From: Sphingobium jiangsuense
GTDB lineage: Bacteria; Pseudomonadota; Alphaproteobacteria; Sphingomonadales; Sphingomonadaceae
Direction: 5' to 3'
Assembly (NCBI RefSeq): GCF_014196495.1
Contig: NZ_JACIDT010000004.1
Coordinates: 1-64,000, forward strand
DNA: 64,000 bases
Shown here: positions 42,918 to 52,541 of the stretch, in pieces
Numbering within the stretch: position 1 is the first letter of the stretch
How the letters are laid out: the number at the start of each line of letters is the position of its first letter
Translations under genes and position numbers: made by a program
The notes under the pieces: generated by a model
What the model saw: the letters and a program-made list of their open reading frames with translations, nothing else
Databases searched by the model: none
Told to the model about the DNA's origin: nothing

Positions 42918-43847
42918 ATGAAGCTTTCGCACATCCGCGATGTCACCGCCGTAGTGGAACATGGCAGCCTGCGCGCCGCCGCCCGCCATCTCGGCCTGGC
43001 CCAGCCCGCCGTGTCGCGCAGCATCCGCGAGCTGGAGCATGAGCTGGGCGTGACGCTGTTCGAGCGCAGCGCGCGGGGCGTCATCCTGACGCCGATGGGG
43101 GAGTTGTTCGTGCGCCGCGCCCGCGCCGCGCAGCATGAGCTGCGGCAGGCGTGCGAGGAGATCGACCAGCATCGCGGGGTCGGCACCGGCACCGTGTCGG
43201 CGGGCCTTTCCACCGCGTCGCTGCTGTCCCTGCTGCCCCGCGCGATCGAACCGTTCCGCCGCCGCTTCCCGGATATATTGCTGCGGATCAACGAGGGGCT
43301 GTTCACGGCGCTGGAAAAGAGCCTGAAGGACGGGGGGCTGGATTTCTATGTCGGGCCGATGGCCGAAACGCCGCCCGCGCAGGAATTTCTGGTCGAGAAG
43401 CTGTTTTCCAACACGCGCCGCGTCTTCTGCCGCAAGGGCCATCCGCTGGCGCAGGCCCGGTCGCTCGCCGAGCTGGCCGATGCGATATGGATATCGACCA
43501 AGGTGACCTCCTTCGACACCGCCGAGCTGGTGCCGGTGTTCGAGCGCCACGGCCTGCCGCCGCCGCGCATCGGCATGCATGCGCCCTCGGCGCTGAGCAT
43601 GACCGTCGCGACGGCCCATTCCGACCTGCTGATGATGCTGCCCGAACAATGGCTCAACGCGCCGATCACGCGGGAGATGCTGACCTGCATCCCGATCCGG
43701 GAGGAGCTGCCCGGCCCGTCCATCTGCCTCATCCGGCGCGCGCGCCTGCCGCTGACCCCGGCGGCGGAATATTTCAGCGACATGCTGCGCCGGGCGGCGG
43801 CGGGGCTGGTCGCCCGGCGGGAGGAACCGGAGGAGGCGCTATGCTGA
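42918..43847 (+). CDS. LysR-family transcriptional regulator
   Basis: A 309-residue LysR protein; the helix-turn-helix MKLSHIRDVTAVVEHGSLRAAARHLGLAQPAVSRSIRELEHELG spans residues 1-44 and a type 2 periplasmic-binding effector domain follows (VSAGLSTASLLSLLPRAIEPFRRRFPD). No good ribosome site precedes ATG 42918. Divergent placement predicts that it activates the hydroxylase gene at 42796 in response to a phenolic acid, and possibly the TonB receptor downstream. Confidence 0.88.
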   Translation: MKLSHIRDVTAVVEHGSLRAAARHLGLAQPAVSRSIRELEHELGVTLFERSARGVILTPMGELFVRRARAAQHELRQACEEIDQHRGVGTGTVSAGLSTASLLSLLPRAIEPFRRRFPDILLRINEGLFTALEKSLKDGGLDFYVGPMAETPPAQEFLVEKLFSNTRRVFCRKGHPLAQARSLAELADAIWISTKVTSFDTAELVPVFERHGLPPPRIGMHAPSALSMTVATAHSDLLMMLPEQWLNAPITREMLTCIPIREELPGPSICLIRRARLPLTPAAEYFSDMLRRAAAGLVARREEPEEALC

Positions 43848-43862
43848 AACGCTATCGCCGAA

Positions 43863-43912
43863 ATCATTCTGCCATACTGAAAGCGGCGGGAAGGCGGGGC
43901 TAACAGAATGAT
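43863..43912. promoter_or_regulatory. Inverted repeat ATCATTCTG ... CAGAATGAT
   Basis: Perfect 9-base arms 32 bases apart, in the 127-base spacer between the LysR gene and the TonB receptor; two direct TATAACGG repeats follow at 43942 and 43955. Candidate control site for the receptor. Confidence 0.35.
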
Positions 43913-43974
43913 GCGAAGCGCGACGTGCAGTCGCGCGCCAATATAACGGACCAGTATAACGGGGAGGAAAAAGG

Positions 43975-46191
43975 ATGTCTGTTTCATCTGGAATGACCAT
44001 GATGCTGACCGGGGGCCTGCTGGCTTCGACCGCGCTGAGCGGCCCGGCCTGGGCGCAGGGCGGTGCCAATGCCAATGCCAATATAGGCCTGGAGGATATC
44101 GTCGTCACCGCGCAGCGCCGCGAGGACAATCTCCAGCGCACGCCGATCGCCATCACGGCGCTGTCCCCGGCGGAGCTGGAAACGCGCAACATCCAGTCCG
44201 CCCGCGACCTGATGCAGGTGACGCCGGGCCTTCAGGTCAACACCCAGACGGCCGGGAACAGCGGCGGATCGGCCACCTACTTCCTGCGCGGCATGGGGCA
44301 GCAGCGCTCGGCGAACGGCACCAGCCCGGCGGTCGGCATCTATGTCGACGATTTCTACTACCCCTCGCTGCACGGATCGGTCTTTGCGATCCTCGATCTC
44401 CAGCAGGTCGAGGTGCTGCGCGGGCCGCAGGGCACGCTGTTCGGGCGCAACACCATCGGCGGCGCGATCCGCTACACCACCAAGAAGCCGGATTTCAAGG
44501 AAACGACCGGCTATGTGCAGGGGACGGTCGGCAGCTATGACCGTTTCGACCTCACCGGCAGCCTGAATGTCGCGCTGTCCGACAAGGTGGCGATACGGAT
44601 GACCGGCGGCCGCCTGCGCACCGACGGCTATGTCCACCAGCAGAACGGAGGAAAGGACGCGGGCGCGACCAAAACCGATCTGGTGCGCGGCCAACTGCGC
44701 GTCGCGCCGACCGAGACGCTGGAGATCAACCTCGCCGGTCAATATACCGAGAGCGAGATAGACGGCTTCCCCTATTATGTGCCCCGTCCGGTCAACACGT
44801 CGATCGGCCTGCCGGGCGCGTGGAACCGATCGGCCAACGGCGCGGCGAGGCCCTATGACGACCGCTATGCGTCGGAATGCGATTATTGCCAGGCGGGCAC
44901 CAACCGGCGCGAAATGTCCGACGGCACCTACAAGAGCGTGACCGGATCGATCGCGTGGACCCTGTCCGACAGCTTCTCGGTCAAGTCGCTGACCGGCTGG
45001 CAGAAGGTCGAGAGCAGCTACATCAAGGATCTCGACGCGTCGCCGCTGCCCATTTCCGACAGCGTCAGCAGCGGCACCGACCGCGCCTTCTCGCAGGAAC
45101 TGCAACTGAACGGCGATTTTCTCGACGGGCGCCTGAACACCGTTTTCGGCGGCTATTATTATGACGAGAAGCATGTCGACCTTCCGCCGAAATACGGCAA
45201 CCAGACCAATCTCGGCAGCACGATACCGCAGGCGCTTCTCACCGGCTGGACCAAGACCAAGGCGGCGTTCTTCGATGCCACCTTCAAGGTCACCGACCGT
45301 TTCACCGCGCTGGGCGGCATCCGCTACAGCGTCGACAAGAAGCGCGCCATCGTCCGCTCCGCGGCGGGCGCGACGATCGCCACGATCGACGACAAATTCC
45401 CCAGCACGACCTGGCGCGCGGGCGTGCAGATGCAATGGACGCCGCAGGCGATGACCTATGCGACGATCTCGCGCGGCTTCCGCGCCGGCGGCGTGGGCAA
45501 GATCAACAATGCCAGCCCGATCCTCGACAGCTTCGAGCCGGAAACCGCCACCAACTATGAGGTCGGCGCGCGTATCGACCTGTTCGACCGCGTGCTGCGC
45601 CTCAATCCGACCCTGTTCCATACGCGGTGGAAGGATATTCAGGTGCAGCGCGTCGTGCCCTCCACCGGTTCCGGCGGCGCGCAAATCTATGTCGACAACG
45701 CGGCGAGCGCGCGCAGCCAGGGCTTCGAGCTGGAAGCGCAGCTTGCGGCGACGCGGCAGCTTCGCCTGTTCGGCGCACTGTCGCTGCTGGATACCAAATA
45801 TACCAGCATAGGCCCGATTTCGGCGATCACGCTCGACACCAAGTTCGTGCGCGCGCCGAAGGTCACCTATTCGCTCGGCGCGACCTATGATGCCGATGTC
45901 GGCGACGCCATCCATGCCCGCGCCACGCTGAACTGGAGCTATCAGGCCAAGCAATACAGCGCGCCCAGCGTGCCCATCCAGCCGGTGATCCCGGCCTATG
46001 GCGTGCTGAACGCGAGGGTCGACCTGTCGCACAAGGACAGCGGCCTTTCGCTCGGCCTGTTCGTCACCAACCTGACGGACAAGGTCTATTATATCGGCGG
46101 CAACGATTATTCGAACGCGGCGACGGGCACGGCCCAATACGATCTCGGTCGGCCGCGCGAATTCGGCGCGACGCTGAAATTCGCGTTCTGA
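43975..46191 (+). CDS. TonB-dependent receptor
   Basis: A 738-residue receptor behind GGAGGAAAAAGG. The signal ends at PAWAQG; a short Asn/Ala repeat (GGANANANIG) precedes LEDIVVTAQRREDNLQRTPIA. The plug has YFLRGMGQQRSANGTSPAVGIYVDDFYYP and VLRGPQGTLFGRNTIGGAIRYTT; the barrel ends GATLKFAF. It probably serves the adjacent LysR/hydroxylase genes or the sulfatase. Ligand unknown. Confidence 0.93.
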   Translation: MSVSSGMTMMLTGGLLASTALSGPAWAQGGANANANIGLEDIVVTAQRREDNLQRTPIAITALSPAELETRNIQSARDLMQVTPGLQVNTQTAGNSGGSATYFLRGMGQQRSANGTSPAVGIYVDDFYYPSLHGSVFAILDLQQVEVLRGPQGTLFGRNTIGGAIRYTTKKPDFKETTGYVQGTVGSYDRFDLTGSLNVALSDKVAIRMTGGRLRTDGYVHQQNGGKDAGATKTDLVRGQLRVAPTETLEINLAGQYTESEIDGFPYYVPRPVNTSIGLPGAWNRSANGAARPYDDRYASECDYCQAGTNRREMSDGTYKSVTGSIAWTLSDSFSVKSLTGWQKVESSYIKDLDASPLPISDSVSSGTDRAFSQELQLNGDFLDGRLNTVFGGYYYDEKHVDLPPKYGNQTNLGSTIPQALLTGWTKTKAAFFDATFKVTDRFTALGGIRYSVDKKRAIVRSAAGATIATIDDKFPSTTWRAGVQMQWTPQAMTYATISRGFRAGGVGKINNASPILDSFEPETATNYEVGARIDLFDRVLRLNPTLFHTRWKDIQVQRVVPSTGSGGAQIYVDNAASARSQGFELEAQLAATRQLRLFGALSLLDTKYTSIGPISAITLDTKFVRAPKVTYSLGATYDADVGDAIHARATLNWSYQAKQYSAPSVPIQPVIPAYGVLNARVDLSHKDSGLSLGLFVTNLTDKVYYIGGNDYSNAATGTAQYDLGRPREFGATLKFAF

Positions 46192-46253
46192 CGCACGGGC
46201 GGGCCACTGCATCGGCGGCGGCCCGCAACGCAAGGACGGGAGGGTTCGGCTCA

Positions 46254-47630
46254 ATGCGCAGAAGGCATTTCATCGGCGGGCTGGCGGCGGGCCTCGCCGC
46301 CGCGCCGCTGGGGGCGAAGATCGGTTCCGGCCGCGCGGCCGCCCCCGATATCGTGTTCATCATGGCCGACGACCTAGGCATCGCCGATATCGGGGTCTAT
46401 GGCGCGCGGCATATCCGCACCCCGCATATCGACAGCCTGGCGAAGGACGGCCTGCTGCTGACCGAGGGCTATTCCAGCTCGGCAAGCTGCACGCCCACGC
46501 GTGTGGCGCTGGCGACGGGATGCTATCAGGGGCGCTTCGCCGTCGGGCTGGAGGAGCCGCTGTCGGGCCGCAAGGACCATCTCGGCCTGCCCGCCGACCG
46601 CCCGACCATCGCCTCGGTCCTGCGCGACCGGGGCTATCGCACCGCGCTGGTCGGCAAATGGCATATGGGCCTCCCGCCCCTCCACGGACCGTTGCAACAT
46701 GGATATGAAAGCTATTTCGGGCTGCTGGGCGGGGCCGCCGATTATTTCCGGCATCGCTACGCTCTCGACCGGCAGGCGCCGGGGGACGGGCTGCACCGCG
46801 ACGACCGGCCCGTCGAGGCCGCCGGATATATGACGGAGCTGCTCGGCAAGGAGGCCGTCCGCGTCATCGAGGCGCGCGACCCGCGCCCGCTGTTCCTCAG
46901 CCTGCATTTCACCGCGCCGCATTATCCGTGGGAAGGACCGGAGGACGAGGCGGTGTCGCGGTCGCTCACATCGATCAGCCACTGGTCCGGCGGCTCGCTC
47001 GCAACCTATGCCCGGATGGTCGAGGCGATGGACGGCGCGATCGGCGAGGTGCTGGCCGCGCTGCGCCGCAGCGGCCGGGCGGACAATTGCATCGTCGTCT
47101 TCACCAGCGACAATGGCGGCGAGCGCTTTTCCGACACATGGCCCTTCACCGGCGTGAAGGGGGAGTTGCTGGAAGGCGGCATCAGGGTGCCGTTGCTGAT
47201 GCGCTGGCCGAGCCGCCTGAAGGCGGGCGCGCGCTCCGGCCAGGTGATGGCGTCGATGGATTTCCTCCCCACGCTGCTGGGCGCGGCGGGCGGCGAGCCG
47301 GACAAGGCGGGCCGGTTCGACGGGGATAATCTGTTGCCCGTGCTGCTGGGGCGGGAGCCGCCGCGCGAGCGCACGCTGTTCTGGCGCTTCAAGGCGAGCG
47401 GACAGGCGGCGGTGCGCCGGGGGGACTGGAAATATCTGAAGCTGGGCGGGAAGGAGCATCTCTTCAACCTGAAGGACGATCCGCGCGAGCGGGCGGAACG
47501 TTCCGGCGAGCATCCCGCGCTGCTGGAGGAACTGAAGGCGCTGCATGCCGATTGGGAACGGGGGATGCTGCCCTATCCGCCCGACAGCCTGTCGGAACCG
47601 GTCAGGAACCATTATCCCGATCGCTACTGA
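46254..47630 (+). CDS. Exported sulfatase (formylglycine type)
   Basis: A 458-residue arylsulfatase-like enzyme; GGGAGG is upstream and RRRHFIGGLAAGL is a Tat-type signal. The metal-binding start FIMADDLGIADIG and the activation signature C79-T-P-T-R (SCTPTRVALATG) are intact, so Cys79 would be converted to formylglycine. FTSDNGG and KGELLEGGIRVP are further family blocks. It hydrolyses a sulfate ester in the periplasm. It follows a TonB receptor by 62 bases, as in many import-and-desulfate pairs. Phosphonate hydrolase is a less likely alternative. Confidence 0.9.
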   Translation: MRRRHFIGGLAAGLAAAPLGAKIGSGRAAAPDIVFIMADDLGIADIGVYGARHIRTPHIDSLAKDGLLLTEGYSSSASCTPTRVALATGCYQGRFAVGLEEPLSGRKDHLGLPADRPTIASVLRDRGYRTALVGKWHMGLPPLHGPLQHGYESYFGLLGGAADYFRHRYALDRQAPGDGLHRDDRPVEAAGYMTELLGKEAVRVIEARDPRPLFLSLHFTAPHYPWEGPEDEAVSRSLTSISHWSGGSLATYARMVEAMDGAIGEVLAALRRSGRADNCIVVFTSDNGGERFSDTWPFTGVKGELLEGGIRVPLLMRWPSRLKAGARSGQVMASMDFLPTLLGAAGGEPDKAGRFDGDNLLPVLLGREPPRERTLFWRFKASGQAAVRRGDWKYLKLGGKEHLFNLKDDPRERAERSGEHPALLEELKALHADWERGMLPYPPDSLSEPVRNHYPDRY

Positions 47631-47656
47631 CGGGCGGGTCCTCCCCCTCCCCGCCT

Positions 47657-48775
47657 TCACCAGGGCTTGGACAGCTCCACCACGCTTTCGCCCATGATCG
47701 CGGCGATGCGCTCGTCATTGCCGCCTTGCTGCTCCAGATCGCCGATCAGCACGCTGTTTTCGACCACCACGCGGCTGCGGTGCCAGCGGCGCTCGCCGAA
47801 GGCTTTCCACGCCTGCTCGATGTCGTCGGCATCGCCCAGCATCTGCCCGACGAGCAGCCCGTCCTCGACCGACAGCCCCGCCCCAGAGGCGAGGTGCGGG
47901 GTCGTCGCGTGCACCGCGTCGCCGATCAGGCCGACCCGCCCGGCATGCCAGGGCAGCGGGACGAGCAGCGCCTCCAGCGGGCGGTAGACCACCGATGAAT
48001 GCGGGCCGATCCCATTGCGGACCAGCCGGATGTTTCCGCCGATCGGCTCCAGCAGGTCGATCATCCGGGGGATCAGCTCCTCCTCGGGAATAAAGGGGTT
48101 GCCCGGCATCCTGACATTCGCGAACAGATACATCTTGTCGGGCGAGCAGGGGTTGATGCCGACCTTGAAGTCGCGCCCGAAATAGATTTCCGGGCAGGTC
48201 ACATGGGCCGGACGGTCGGCGAGCAGGCGCCAGCACCCCTGCCCGGTGAAGCGGGCCCTGGGCGCATCGGGGCGGATCAGCGCGCGGGTGGCCGAATGGA
48301 AGCCGTCGGCGCCGACGACGCCGTCATAGCGCCCCGTCTCGCCGTTGCTGAAGCGCACGCTCACCCCGTCCGGCTCCTGCTCCAACTCCGCGACGGTGAC
48401 GCCCAGTCGGACGTGCGCGCCCATCTCGGTGACCCGCGCCGAGAAGATCGCGTGCAGGTCCGGCCGCAATATGCCGCCCGCCTGCGGCAGATTCTCCTCC
48501 AGCGAAGGCGCCAGTATCTCGCGCTGGAAGGTGCCGTCGGCGGAAAAGAAGCGGGTCCGGTCGGAAAGATAGCCCTTGCGCCGCACGCCGTCGAGCACGC
48601 CGAGCCGATCGAAGGCGCGCAGCGTCGGCCCGGTGATGGTCATCCCCGCGCCCAGCGCGCGCCAGTGCGGGTCGATGTCGATCAGGTCGACCGCCGCCCC
48701 CGCCTGCCGCAGCGAGATCGCCGCCGACATGCCGCCGACGCCGCCCCCTATCACGAGGAAAGTCCTGTCGGTCAT
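47657..48775 (-). CDS. FAD-dependent monooxygenase (salicylate hydroxylase-like)
   Basis: A 372-residue class A flavin monooxygenase without the extra C-terminal domain, as in salicylate or 6-hydroxynicotinate hydroxylases. Motifs: FLVIGGGVGGMSAAISLRQAG, YDGVVGADGFHSATR, and VGLIGDAVHATTPHLASGAG. It ends 27 bases from the sulfatase gene on the opposite strand. Substrate unknown; it could hydroxylate the phenol freed by the sulfatase. Confidence 0.85.
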   Translation of the reverse strand: MTDRTFLVIGGGVGGMSAAISLRQAGAAVDLIDIDPHWRALGAGMTITGPTLRAFDRLGVLDGVRRKGYLSDRTRFFSADGTFQREILAPSLEENLPQAGGILRPDLHAIFSARVTEMGAHVRLGVTVAELEQEPDGVSVRFSNGETGRYDGVVGADGFHSATRALIRPDAPRARFTGQGCWRLLADRPAHVTCPEIYFGRDFKVGINPCSPDKMYLFANVRMPGNPFIPEEELIPRMIDLLEPIGGNIRLVRNGIGPHSSVVYRPLEALLVPLPWHAGRVGLIGDAVHATTPHLASGAGLSVEDGLLVGQMLGDADDIEQAWKAFGERRWHRSRVVVENSVLIGDLEQQGGNDERIAAIMGESVVELSKPW

Positions 48776-48859
48776 GCCCTTTGTCCTTTTGCGCGCGTGT
48801 TCATTTCCGGTCCGGGCTAGACAAAGGACGGGCGGCGGTCACACCGATTATATCGATAG

Positions 48860-48912
48860 CCATGCATCGACGGCCCGAATGCATGGTCCGCCCGCCCGCC
48901 CGCCCGCCCGCC
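48860..48912. repeat. Inverted repeat CCATGCAT/ATGCATGG and a CCCG tandem run
   Basis: Perfect 8-base arms (48860-48867, 48879-48886) with an 11-base spacer, followed at once by CCG and five tandem CCCG units to 48910. It sits in the 259-base divergent spacer between the monooxygenase and hsp20 genes; the inverted repeat could be an operator for the monooxygenase. Confidence 0.45.
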
Positions 48913-48948
48913 TGCCGGACCGGTCGGCCGTCATTTGCGACTTGCCAC

Positions 48949-48978
48949 CTTGAAAAGCGCCCGGCAAACTTCCTTATA
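48949..48978 (+). promoter_or_regulatory. Heat-shock (RpoH)-like promoter upstream of hsp20-lon
   Basis: CTTGAA (48949-48954) and CTTATA (48973-48978) with an 18-base spacer resemble the alphaproteobacterial sigma-32 consensus and fit the heat-shock genes that follow. Confidence 0.5.
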
Positions 48979-49034
48979 GTCTAGAGCAGCGCCCGCCGGC
49001 ATCGACCGGGCCGGCTGAAAAGCGAGGTGAGGAC

Positions 49035-49457
49035 ATGAATTCGGGACGATCGCGGCGATGGATGTGGGCGGACGCAGTCGGCCTGATCGACAGGATGGAG
49101 CGGCTGCACCAGCAGGGCTATTCCCCTGCCCGCGCCGGGGGCGGCATGGCGAGCTGGGAGCCGCCGGTGGACATCATCGAGACCGATCATGAGGTGCTGG
49201 TGCTCGTCTCCCTGCCCGGCGTCGACCCCGAGCATGCCGAGGCGTTCATCGAGGACGGCGTGCTGGTGGTGCGCGGCCAGCGCGTGCTGCCGCCGGAAAT
49301 CCGCACCGCGCGCATCCACCGGCTGGAGCTGCCGCAGGGCCGGTTCGAGCGGCGCCTGTCCCTCCCCGCCGGGCGCTATCAGGATGTGCGGCGGTCGAGC
49401 GTCAACGGCTGCCTGCTGGTGTCGCTGCACAAGGCCGATGGCGGAGGGCAATGGTGA
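49035..49457 (+). CDS. Hsp20/alpha-crystallin small heat-shock protein
   Basis: A 140-residue small chaperone with GAGGTGAGG before the start. The alpha-crystallin domain spans about 41-130: WEPPVDIIETDHEVLVLVSLPGV, then EDGVLVVRGQRVLP, and FERRLSLPAGRYQ near the end. It keeps unfolding proteins soluble. The stop overlaps the lon start (TGATG), so chaperone and protease are translationally coupled. Confidence 0.9.
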   Translation: MNSGRSRRWMWADAVGLIDRMERLHQQGYSPARAGGGMASWEPPVDIIETDHEVLVLVSLPGVDPEHAEAFIEDGVLVVRGQRVLPPEIRTARIHRLELPQGRFERRLSLPAGRYQDVRRSSVNGCLLVSLHKADGGGQW

Positions 49458-51868
49458 TGGACACTCCGCTCCCGACCGAAGCGCAGGACGTCGCGCGGGA
49501 AAGCGCGGCCCCGGACCCGGCCCCCGCGCTGCCCGACCTGCCGGAGGATGCGATCATCATCGTGCCGGTGCGCAATTTCGTGCTGTTCCCCGATGTGGTG
49601 ATGCCGCTGACGATCGGGCGGCCCGGATCGATCAATGCGGCGCAGGCGGCGGTGCGGCGCAGCCTGCCGGTCGGCGTGCTGGCGCAGCGCGACGCCGCCG
49701 TCAACGACCCGACCGCCAATGATCTGCACCGCGTCGGCACGATCGGCAATGTGCTGCGCTATGTGACGGCGCCCGACGACACCAACCATCTGATCGTGCA
49801 GGGCGAGACGCGCTTTCGCATCGTCGAGTTCCTCGACGGCTGGCCCTTCCTCGTCGCCCGCATCACGCGGATCGAGGAGCCGGAGGCGACCGGCCCGGAG
49901 ATCGAGGCGCGGCTCATCAACCTGCGGCGGCAGGCGCTGGAAACGGTCGAGCTGCTGCCGCAGGCGCCGCAGGGGCTGGCCGAGGCGATCCGCACCATTT
50001 CCTCCGCCGCCACCCTCGCGGACATGGTCGCCGCCTATCTCGACATCACCGCCGACCAGAAGCAGGAGATCCTCGAAACCATCGCGCTCGACGCGCGGCT
50101 CGACCGGGTGTCGCGCCTGCTGGGCGAGCGGCTGGAGGTGCTGCGCCTGTCGGCGGAGATCGGCCGCGACGTGCAGGAAACGCTGGGCTCGCGCCAGCGC
50201 GAAGCCCTGCTGCGCGAGCATATGGCGGCGATCCAGCGCCAGCTGGGCGAGGATGACGGCAAGACCGCCGAGATCGCCGAATTGACCGAAAAGATCGAGC
50301 AGGCGCACATGCCCGCCGAGGTCGAGGAGCAGGCGCGCAAGGAATTGCGCCGCCTTGAGCGCATGCCCGACGGCGCGGCCGAGCATGGCATCATCCGCAC
50401 CTATCTCGACTGGCTGACCGAGCTGCCATGGCGGCTGCCGGAGGAAAAGCCGATCGACATCGCCGAGGCGCGGGGCATACTCGACGCCGACCATTACGGC
50501 CTCGACAAGATCAAGCGGCGGATCGTCGAATATCTCGCCGTGCGCAAGCTGGCGCCGGAGGGCAAGGCGCCGATCCTCTGCTTCGCGGGACCTCCGGGCG
50601 TCGGCAAGACCTCGCTCGGCCAGTCGATCGCGCGGGCGATGAACCGGCCGTTCGTGCGCGTCAGCCTCGGCGGCGTGCACGACGAGGCGGAGATACGCGG
50701 CCACCGCCGCACCTATATCGGTGCGCTGCCCGGCACCATCATCCAGGCGATCCGCAAGGCGGGCACGCGCGACTGCGTGATGATGCTGGACGAGATCGAC
50801 AAGCTGGGCCAGGGCGTGCACGGCGACCCCTCCGCCGCGATGCTGGAGGTGCTGGATCCGGAGCAGAACGGCACCTTCCGCGACAATTATCTCGCCGTGC
50901 CGTTCGACCTCAGCCGCGTCGTGTTCATCGCCACCGCGAACATGCTCGACACCATTCCCGGCCCGCTGCGCGACCGGATGGAGATCATCAGCCTGCCCGG
51001 CTATACCGAGGAGGAGAAGCTCGCCATCGCGCGGCGCTATCTGGTGCGGCGGCAGCTGGAGGCCAATGGCGTGACGGCGGAGCAGGTCGAGATCGACGAC
51101 GCAGCGCTGGAGGCGATCATCCGCTTCTACACCCGCGAGGCGGGCGTGCGGAATCTGGAGCGGGAGATCGGCAAGACCATCCGCCATGCCGCCGTGCGCA
51201 TCGCCGAGGGATCGGCCGCCCATGTCGCGATCGCCGAAGCAGACCTGCACGAGATATTGGGCGGCCGCATCTTCGAAAATGAGGTGGCGCAGCGCACCAG
51301 CGTGCCCGGCGTCGCCACCGGCATGGCGTGGACGCCGGTGGGCGGCGACATATTGTTCATCGAGGCGACCAGGATGCCCGGCAACGGCCGGCTGATCCTG
51401 ACCGGCCAATTGGGCGACGTGATGAAGGAAAGCGCGCAGGCCGCGCTCAGTCTGGTGAAGAGCCGGGCCGGGGCGCTGGGCGTCGATGCCGGGCTGTTCG
51501 AGAAGAACGACATCCATGTCCATGTGCCCGCAGGCGCGACGCCCAAGGACGGGCCGAGCGCGGGCGTCGCGATGTTCATGGCGCTGGTGTCGCTGCTGAC
51601 CGGCCGCACGGTGCGTAGCGACACGTCGATGACCGGCGAGATATCGCTGCGCGGCCTCGTGCTGCCGGTGGGCGGGATCAAGGAAAAGGTCGTCGCGGCG
51701 GCGGGCGCGGGCATCACCCGCGTGATGCTGCCCGCGCGCAACAGGCGGGATTATGACGACATTCCCGCCAGCGCGCGCGACAGGCTGGAGTTCATCTGGC
51801 TGGAAAAGGTCGAGGATGCGCTCGACAACGGGCTGGAGCCGCCCGTGCCCTCCGCCTCCCCCGGCTGA
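49457..51868 (+). CDS. lon: ATP-dependent Lon protease (LonA), linked to Hsp20
   Basis: An 803-residue LonA. I choose ATG 49457, eight bases after GGAGGG, over the ATG at 49451. The N-terminal substrate domain begins IIIVPVRNFVLFPDVVMPLTIG; Walker A is GPPGVGKT at 378-385; Walker B is VMMLDEIDKLG; the proteolytic dyad is S701 (KDGPSAG) and K742 (GGIKEK). It degrades damaged or regulatory proteins. Coupling to hsp20 and its place among catabolic genes suggest an accessory, second lon rather than the housekeeping copy; that is inference. Confidence 0.93.
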   Translation: MDTPLPTEAQDVARESAAPDPAPALPDLPEDAIIIVPVRNFVLFPDVVMPLTIGRPGSINAAQAAVRRSLPVGVLAQRDAAVNDPTANDLHRVGTIGNVLRYVTAPDDTNHLIVQGETRFRIVEFLDGWPFLVARITRIEEPEATGPEIEARLINLRRQALETVELLPQAPQGLAEAIRTISSAATLADMVAAYLDITADQKQEILETIALDARLDRVSRLLGERLEVLRLSAEIGRDVQETLGSRQREALLREHMAAIQRQLGEDDGKTAEIAELTEKIEQAHMPAEVEEQARKELRRLERMPDGAAEHGIIRTYLDWLTELPWRLPEEKPIDIAEARGILDADHYGLDKIKRRIVEYLAVRKLAPEGKAPILCFAGPPGVGKTSLGQSIARAMNRPFVRVSLGGVHDEAEIRGHRRTYIGALPGTIIQAIRKAGTRDCVMMLDEIDKLGQGVHGDPSAAMLEVLDPEQNGTFRDNYLAVPFDLSRVVFIATANMLDTIPGPLRDRMEIISLPGYTEEEKLAIARRYLVRRQLEANGVTAEQVEIDDAALEAIIRFYTREAGVRNLEREIGKTIRHAAVRIAEGSAAHVAIAEADLHEILGGRIFENEVAQRTSVPGVATGMAWTPVGGDILFIEATRMPGNGRLILTGQLGDVMKESAQAALSLVKSRAGALGVDAGLFEKNDIHVHVPAGATPKDGPSAGVAMFMALVSLLTGRTVRSDTSMTGEISLRGLVLPVGGIKEKVVAAAGAGITRVMLPARNRRDYDDIPASARDRLEFIWLEKVEDALDNGLEPPVPSASPG

Positions 51869-51883
51869 AGGGCGCGGCGCGGA

Positions 51884-52483
51884 TCAGAGGTCGGGCAGCT
51901 TGAGGTGCGGGACCGCCCGGTCCGACTTCGGGTCGACGATGCGGCTATAGGCGATGATGAGCTTTTTGAGCGGCCTGTCGAAATATTCGAGCTTTCGCTC
52001 GACATTCGACCGTTCGGGGCACGCGACCATCGGGGCCTTTTCGTTTTCCTCCAGAAAATGCTCGCCGGTCAGTATATCCGCGCCCAGCCGCAATTCGCCG
52101 AACAGGGCGATCAGGTTCACCCGCTGGGGCGGATAATGCTCCAGCAGCAGGTCGAGGCGGTGCAGCGCGAGGTCGATATGCTCGGCCGTTTCCCGGCGGC
52201 GCTCGGGATCGCCGAAGAAAGGCCGCGACGCGGTTTCGAGCGTCAGCAGCGCGTGCAGCACCGGCTCCGCCTTTTCGGCCGCATCGGCCTTGCGCTTGCG
52301 GTCCTCGATCCAGACCGCTCCCGCAACGGCGAGGCCGGTGCCGCACAGCGCGCCGAGGAACCCCATCACATCGCCCGCGTCCAGCCTCGTGCGGTTGTGA
52401 AAGGCCACCACCAGCAGGGCGACGGCAAGGCCCGTGCCTCCGCCGACAAGGGCGGACATCAGTTTGTCGTTCATGCTGTCCAT
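51884..52483 (-). CDS. Hypothetical membrane protein, two helices
   Basis: A 199-residue protein with helices near 9-28 (LMSALVGGGTGLAVALLVVAF) and 39-58 (VMGFLGALCGTGLAVAGAVWIE) then a charged, helical cytoplasmic domain (ERRRETAEHIDLALHRLDLLL). An ATG nine bases inside (52474, MNDKLM) is better spaced from the GGGGG ribosome site and may be the true start. It converges with lon. I recognise no family. Confidence 0.65.
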   Translation of the reverse strand: MDSMNDKLMSALVGGGTGLAVALLVVAFHNRTRLDAGDVMGFLGALCGTGLAVAGAVWIEDRKRKADAAEKAEPVLHALLTLETASRPFFGDPERRRETAEHIDLALHRLDLLLEHYPPQRVNLIALFGELRLGADILTGEHFLEENEKAPMVACPERSNVERKLEYFDRPLKKLIIAYSRIVDPKSDRAVPHLKLPDL

Positions 52484-52541
52484 ACCCCCTATTGTGTTGA
52501 GCTATGGCCGGAACGCAAGAGGGGAGATGCAGCGCGATGTC

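Noticed and set aside
48888-48912. CCCG tandem run considered as a CRISPR or regulatory array
   Set aside because: Four-base units without spacers; a simple low-complexity tract.
49379-51523. Long open antisense frame across lon
   Set aside because: No recognisable motif; lon on the plus strand is unambiguous.
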